Source: Gammaproteobacteria bacterium
Lineage (GTDB): Bacteria > Pseudomonadota > Gammaproteobacteria > Burkholderiales > Burkholderiaceae_C
NCBI GenBank assembly: GCA_018828125.1
Contig: JAHJWB010000001.1
Span: 124,001-188,000, forward strand
Reading direction: 5' to 3'
Length of the DNA: 64,000 bases
Positions within the stretch are counted from its first letter, which is position 1; each line of letters begins with the position of its first letter. The notes beneath the pieces are model-generated. The model was not told the DNA's origin, did not search any database, and saw only the letters and a list, made by a program, of their open reading frames with translations. Shown here piece after piece: positions 59,882 through 64,000 of this stretch. Position numbers and translations under genes: made by a program.

Positions 59882-62457
59882 GCAGTGGCCCCGGCTTCGG
59901 TACAGCGCTGCGCCAGGTGCGCCAGCGCTTCTTCCACTTGATCCACCAGCACCAGGCACAGGTCGCCGGGTTGCAGGCGGGCGAGGGCCGTGTCGATGGC
60001 AATGAACTCGCCGCGGATTTCTTCGACATGGGTGGTGCGCGCCGCGCCCGCCAGGCCTTCGCGCAACAGCGCCATCACCTCACCGTCGGCGCGGCCACGC
60101 TGGGCGGCGTCCTGGTACAGGATCACGTCGTCAAAGGCGGCGCCCAGGATCACGGTCTGGTCGCGGATGTCTTCGTCACGACGGTCACCGGCGCCGCTGA
60201 TGACTACGCTGCGGCGCTTGCCGGGTAGCGCGTCCACGGCGGCCACCAAGGCGCGCATGGCGTCAGGGTTGTGGCCGTAGTCGGCGATCACGGTGGCGCC
60301 GCGGTAGTCCATGATATTGAAGCGGCCGGGGGCGTTGTCGCTGTCGTTCACAAAGCCCGAAAGGCCTCGGCGAATGGTTTGCCATGGCAGGCCTGCGCCC
60401 CACGCGGCAGCAATGGACGCCATAACGTTCTCCACCTGAAAACCGATCTTGCCGTTGCGCGTGATGGGTACATCGCGCAGGTGAATGGTCTCGCGCCAGG
60501 ATCCTTCAGATGCCACGATGGCGTCGCCATCCACATACACGGTGCGGTGGCCTTGCGCGCGGTGCGTGGCCATCACGGGGTGGTGGCGGTCGTTGGCAAA
60601 GAAAATGATCTTGCCGGGACAGGCGGGCGCCATGGCGGCCACGATGGGGTCGGCGGCATTCAGCACGCCATACCCCGTGGGTGCCACGTTCTGCACGATC
60701 ACGCGTTTCAAGACCGCAAGGTCTTCTACCGTGGTGATGTAGTTCAGACCCAGGTGGTCACCCGCGCCGATGTTGGTGACCACGGCCACCTGGCAGCGGT
60801 CAAAACCCAGGCCTTCGCGCAGGATGCCGCCGCGTGCGGTTTCGAACACAGCTGCATCTACCTCGGGGTGCAGCAGCACATTGCGTGCGCTCTTGGGGCC
60901 GCTGCAGTCGCCGCTATCGATCTGGCGGCCATTCACGTAGACACCGTCCGTGTTGGTCATGCCCACGCGCAGGCCCTGCGCATTGAACAGGTGGGCAATC
61001 AGGCGCGCAGTGGTCGTTTTGCCGTTGGTGCCGGTCACAGCAACCACCGGAATGCGGCCGTCATCGCCGTGTGCATACAGTTTGTCGACCATGGCCTGTC
61101 CCACGTTGCGGGGCTTGCCGTAGCTGGGCGCCAGATGCATACGCAGGCCGGGGGCGGCGTTCACTTCAACAAAGCCGCCGCCCTGTTCTTCGAGCGGGCG
61201 CAGCACGGTTTCGGCCACCATGTCCACGCCGCAGATGTGCAGGCCCACCATTTGCGCGGCCGCAATGGCGCGCGCTGCGACCTCGGGGTGCACGTCGTCG
61301 GTCACATCGGTGGCGGTGCCGCCGGTGGAAAGGTTGGCATTGTTGCGCAGGATGATGCGTTGCCCTTTGGGCGGCACCGAGTCAGCGGTGAGGTCCTGCA
61401 TGGCCAGGCGTGCCAGGGCAATGTCGTCCAGCCGGATTTTGGTGAGCGATGTGGCGTGGCCCTCGCCGCGGCGCGGGTCGAGGTTGACCAGCTCCACCAG
61501 CTCGCGCACTGTGTGCTGGCCGTCACCCAGTACCTGGGGCGGTTCGCGACGGGCTGCGGCCACCAGTTGATCACCCACCACCAGCAAGCGAAAGTCATGG
61601 CCTGGCAAAAATCGCTCGACCATCACGGTGCCGTGTTCTGCAGCGTTTTTGTAGGCTTCTTCCAGCTGTGCGCGGTCGGTGATGTTCACCGTCACGCCCT
61701 TGCCTTGGTTGCCGTCCTGGGGCTTGACCACCACGGGCAGGCCGACTTTCTGGGCCACGTCCCAGGCCTCTTCCACTGTTTCAACCGGTTGCCCGAGGGG
61801 CACTGGCACCCCAGCGGCGTGCAGCAGGCGTTTGGTCAGATCTTTGTCCTGGCCAATGGATTCGGCTACCGCACTGGTGGAGTCGATCTCAGCCGCTTGA
61901 ATGCGGCGCTGCTTGGATCCCCAGCCGAACTGCACCAGGCTTCCGCGTGTGAGGCGGCGGTAGGGAATACCCCGCGCCACGGCCGCTTCGACAATGGATC
62001 CCGTGCTGGGGCCCAGGCGTTCGTCTTCGTCCAGCTCTCGCAGATTGGCGATCACCGCCTCCGCATCGAAGCTACCGTTGCCCAGTGCCGCCTGGATGAG
62101 CTGCTGCGCGTCTTCAAAGGCCTGGCGGCCTACGGCTTCTTCGCTGTATTCCACCACTACCTGGTACACGCCGGCGTCGGTGGTGGCCGTGGTGCGTGCA
62201 AAGGTAACGGGGCAGCCTGCCTGCGCCTGCAGCGCCAGTGCAGCGGTTTGCAGCACATGGGCCAGCGAGATGTCGGTGTCACCGCCTTCGGGGTGCAGCA
62301 CGCCGATGGCGGGGAACAAGGCCCTCAGCCGCGCTTCGAACCCGTCGATCTGCGCCATGGCGCGCTCTGATTCAGCGCAGGCCACCACGGCTTCGATGGC
62401 CATGTGGCGGCTCCAGAGGTTGGGGCCACGCAGGGCCCGGGTGCGGGAAACATCCAT
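59878..62457 (-). CDS. cphA: Cyanophycin synthetase
   Basis: An 859-residue CphA of full length. The N-terminal domain is followed by an ATP-grasp domain (LPVVVKPQDGNQGKGVTVNI, VMVERFLPGHDFRLLVVGDQ, HICGVDMVAETVLRPLEEQG then GGFVEVNAAPGLRMHLAPSY). The C-terminal Mur-ligase domain has the intact P-loop VAVTGTNGKTTTARLIAHLF and the end FNIMDYRGATVIADYGHNPD. It makes cyanophycin from aspartate and arginine by ATP-dependent alternating additions. The start MDVSRTRALRGPNLWSRH at 62457 matches the family. It follows the second cphA gene 75 bp downstream and is coupled to creA. Confidence 0.95.
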   Translation of the reverse strand: MDVSRTRALRGPNLWSRHMAIEAVVACAESERAMAQIDGFEARLRALFPAIGVLHPEGGDTDISLAHVLQTAALALQAQAGCPVTFARTTATTDAGVYQVVVEYSEEAVGRQAFEDAQQLIQAALGNGSFDAEAVIANLRELDEDERLGPSTGSIVEAAVARGIPYRRLTRGSLVQFGWGSKQRRIQAAEIDSTSAVAESIGQDKDLTKRLLHAAGVPVPLGQPVETVEEAWDVAQKVGLPVVVKPQDGNQGKGVTVNITDRAQLEEAYKNAAEHGTVMVERFLPGHDFRLLVVGDQLVAAARREPPQVLGDGQHTVRELVELVNLDPRRGEGHATSLTKIRLDDIALARLAMQDLTADSVPPKGQRIILRNNANLSTGGTATDVTDDVHPEVAARAIAAAQMVGLHICGVDMVAETVLRPLEEQGGGFVEVNAAPGLRMHLAPSYGKPRNVGQAMVDKLYAHGDDGRIPVVAVTGTNGKTTTARLIAHLFNAQGLRVGMTNTDGVYVNGRQIDSGDCSGPKSARNVLLHPEVDAAVFETARGGILREGLGFDRCQVAVVTNIGAGDHLGLNYITTVEDLAVLKRVIVQNVAPTGYGVLNAADPIVAAMAPACPGKIIFFANDRHHPVMATHRAQGHRTVYVDGDAIVASEGSWRETIHLRDVPITRNGKIGFQVENVMASIAAAWGAGLPWQTIRRGLSGFVNDSDNAPGRFNIMDYRGATVIADYGHNPDAMRALVAAVDALPGKRRSVVISGAGDRRDEDIRDQTVILGAAFDDVILYQDAAQRGRADGEVMALLREGLAGAARTTHVEEIRGEFIAIDTALARLQPGDLCLVLVDQVEEALAHLAQRCTEAGATA

Positions 62458-62532
62458 GGGATCTCTTTCAGTAGTCGATCGGGGCTTGCGGCTCCCGTTC
62501 AAGTCAAATCGTTCGCTTTGGGGCGGAATCAA

Positions 62533-64000
62533 TCACGAAGGCAGGCCCACAGGTGCGGGCAGGTCGGGCTCAAAGGTCTTGATGCCCGCGCCGATCAGGT
62601 CTGGAGCAATGTCCAGCGCCCATGCAGCGCCAATCGCAGCCAGCAGCGCATCGGTGTCTGGCGCCACGGCATTGCGGCCAAAGGTCAGGTCCGCAAGCGA
62701 GCCCAGCACATGCTCGGCACTGCCCGTGGCCAGCACCACGCGGCCATTCTTCACGACAACGGCGCGGCCGTTGTCCTTAGCGCGGTGTTCCAGGATGGCG
62801 GGTAGCATGGCATCTTGTGCGTACAGCACCACGGCGCCATCTGACAGCGGAGCCAGGTCGGCCACCTGTGGGATGGCGGCGTTGAGCACGGCAGCGCCCT
62901 CTGACAGAACCACGTCCACCTGGGTGCGCATCACCTTGGTCATCTGGTCTTGTTCGTGTACATCAAACTCGGCCAGCGTTTCCACGCCGTCCATGTCGGT
63001 CACCACGCCCACCTGGCAACGGTCGTAGGCCAGGCCGTCGCGCAGGATGGTGCGCGCGTCGCTTTCGATCACAGCGGCCTGCACTGTCTTGTTCATCAGC
63101 AGGCGGTGAGCCGCTTCCCAATGGGCGCAGTCGGTGGACTCCACTTGGCGGCGGTCCAGAAACAACCCTTCGCGGCAGGCCAGGCCTGTGTGGTGACCGC
63201 TCAGGTGCAGCAGCCAGGCCACCACGCGGGCAATATTCGAGGTGCCCCGCGTGCCGGCTACGCCCACCAGGGGGATGCGGCCGGCCTGGCCGTCGTCGTC
63301 TTCGGCTGGAAACAAATGTTCTGCAATGGCCTGGCCCACAGGGCGGGGTGCGCCGACTGCGGGTTTCAGGTGCATCAGCAGTCCTGGGCCCGCATTGACC
63401 TCGACGATGGCGCCTCCCTGCACGTGCAGGGGCTTGGAGATGTCTTTGGCCACCATGTCGATACCGGCAATGTCCAGGCCCACCACCTTGGCAGCTAGCT
63501 GGGCGATGTAGGCGACTTCGGGGTGCACGTCGTCGGTGCAATCCACGGCCACGTTGCCGTTGCGCTGCACCACCACTTGGCGACCTGCGGCGGGCACCGA
63601 CTCGGCGGCGAGGTCCTGGCGCTTGAGTTCGAGCTGCACCTTGGTGTCGGTGGCCAGATCGATGATTTCGAGCGGGTATTCTTCTTCGTAGCCTCGGCGC
63701 GGGTCCGAGTTGAGCTGGGTGTCGATGAGTTCCTTGACGGTGGAGCGGCCATTGCCGGTGATGCTGACCACCTCGCCCCGCGCCGCAGCCACCACCTTGC
63801 CATTGACGACCAGCAGGCGATGCTCGTCGCCGGGGATGAAGCTTTCCACCATCACGTCGCTACCTTCCGGGTAGGCCACGTGGTAGGCCGCCTTGATGTC
63901 TTCTTCCTTTCGCAGATCCAACGTCACGCCGCGGCCGTGGTTGCCGTCTGACGGCTTGACCACCACCGGCAGGCCGATGTCCTGCGCGGCTTCCCAGGCT
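62533..64000 (-). CDS. Second cyanophycin synthetase-like protein, degenerate Mur-ligase P-loop (partial at window edge)
   Basis: The gene runs off the right window end; 489 codons of the C-terminal part are visible. An ATP-grasp portion is clear (VVVKPSDGNHGRGVTLDLRK, VMVESFIPGDEHRLLVVNGK then VVAAARGEVVSITGNGRSTV, DIAGIDMVAKDISKPLHVQG). The Mur-ligase-like part has the P-loop position GTRGTSNIARVV instead of GTNGKTTT, so the catalytic Lys is lost. The protein ends at FEPDLPAPVGLPS, without the C-terminal Mur-ligase lobe of CphA. It resembles CphA2/CphA'-type proteins that lost one ligase activity. It is upstream of cphA and probably cotranscribed. Confidence 0.85.
   Translation of the reverse strand, partial: AWEAAQDIGLPVVVKPSDGNHGRGVTLDLRKEEDIKAAYHVAYPEGSDVMVESFIPGDEHRLLVVNGKVVAAARGEVVSITGNGRSTVKELIDTQLNSDPRRGYEEEYPLEIIDLATDTKVQLELKRQDLAAESVPAAGRQVVVQRNGNVAVDCTDDVHPEVAYIAQLAAKVVGLDIAGIDMVAKDISKPLHVQGGAIVEVNAGPGLLMHLKPAVGAPRPVGQAIAEHLFPAEDDDGQAGRIPLVGVAGTRGTSNIARVVAWLLHLSGHHTGLACREGLFLDRRQVESTDCAHWEAAHRLLMNKTVQAAVIESDARTILRDGLAYDRCQVGVVTDMDGVETLAEFDVHEQDQMTKVMRTQVDVVLSEGAAVLNAAIPQVADLAPLSDGAVVLYAQDAMLPAILEHRAKDNGRAVVVKNGRVVLATGSAEHVLGSLADLTFGRNAVAPDTDALLAAIGAAWALDIAPDLIGAGIKTFEPDLPAPVGLPS

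Noticed and set aside
60271-62370. 699-residue plus-strand frame opposite cphA
   Set aside because: It is His/Gly/Ala-rich with no domain and exactly antisense to the well-supported cyanophycin synthetase. High-GC genes commonly leave a long open frame on the other strand.
1-64000. Insertion sequences, prophage, tRNA or rRNA genes
   Set aside because: No transposase or integrase motif, no cloverleaf or rRNA-like sequence was noticed on either strand. A tRNAscan-SE and ISfinder search would settle this.

Overview
The window reads as chromosomal DNA of a high-GC betaproteobacterium, most likely family Comamonadaceae (Acidovorax or a close relative). The basis is a complete aerobic benzoyl-CoA (box) pathway with BoxR, GguAB/ChvE sugar uptake, several Bug-type solute receptors, an HU protein with an H1-like tail, a tandem pair of cyanophycin synthetase genes, and families of short dispersed intergenic repeats. 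No rRNA, tRNA, CRISPR array, transposase or phage module was seen. The window looks like a catabolic part of the genome rather than a mobile island.

Layout. (1) 1-4660: LysR regulator diverging from a family III CoA-transferase, a DUF1254 protein and a Bug receptor, probably for a carboxylic acid of unknown identity. (2) 4661-8700: gene-poor stretch with an ArsR-like regulator, a decayed MFS transporter and small disordered Gln/Asn-rich proteins. (3) 8886-29269: a large sugar-oxidation locus. A minus-strand array of 13 genes (25015 down to 8886) carries a 2-oxoglutarate semialdehyde dehydrogenase, two complete monosaccharide ABC transporters (YtfQ/YtfR/YtfT/YjfF-like and ChvE/GguA/GguB-like), the L-arabonate branch (two dehydratases) and the D-galactonate branch (DgoD, DgoA, DgoK). 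A LysR (GbpR-like) regulator, an SDR sugar dehydrogenase, a lactonase and an aldose epimerase sit next to it. Together they would import D-galactose and L-arabinose, oxidise both to aldonic acids with shared enzymes, then split the flow to pyruvate plus glyceraldehyde-3-phosphate or to 2-oxoglutarate. (4) 29571-40205: box pathway, with boxC-boxB-boxA and boxR on the minus strand and a DUF4863 protein, aldehyde dehydrogenase, benzoate-CoA ligase and hydrolase diverging on the plus strand. TGCA-N6-TGCA boxes overlap both putative promoters, as expected for BoxR control.

(5) 40186-45837: Crp/Fnr-type regulator diverging from a BKACE enzyme, Bug receptor, 3-hydroxyacyl-CoA dehydrogenase and feruloyl-CoA-synthase-like ligase, a second acid-degradation cluster of unknown substrate. 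(6) 46011-48694: HU protein; an ArsR regulator and a flavoprotein oxidoreductase with a Cys-rich tail, each preceded by the same 18-bp inverted repeat. (7) 48706-58468: housekeeping-like and hypothetical genes (hemolysin III-type membrane protein, two tiny overlapping ORFs, M14 peptidase, two hydrolases, SPOR protein, TerB/DUF697-like protein, thiolase plus acyl-CoA ligase). (8) 58620-64000: DsbA-family protein, CreA, and two cyanophycin synthetase genes, the upstream one cut by the window edge.

Two dispersed repeat families stand out. One occurs four times, each time within about 10 nt after a stop codon and in the same orientation relative to that gene. The other (AGCGCTT...AAGCGCT core) occurs at least six times, always downstream of genes. 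Start codons were chosen from domain boundaries, Shine-Dalgarno matches and neighbour overlaps. All family assignments come from reading the sequence, not from a search.
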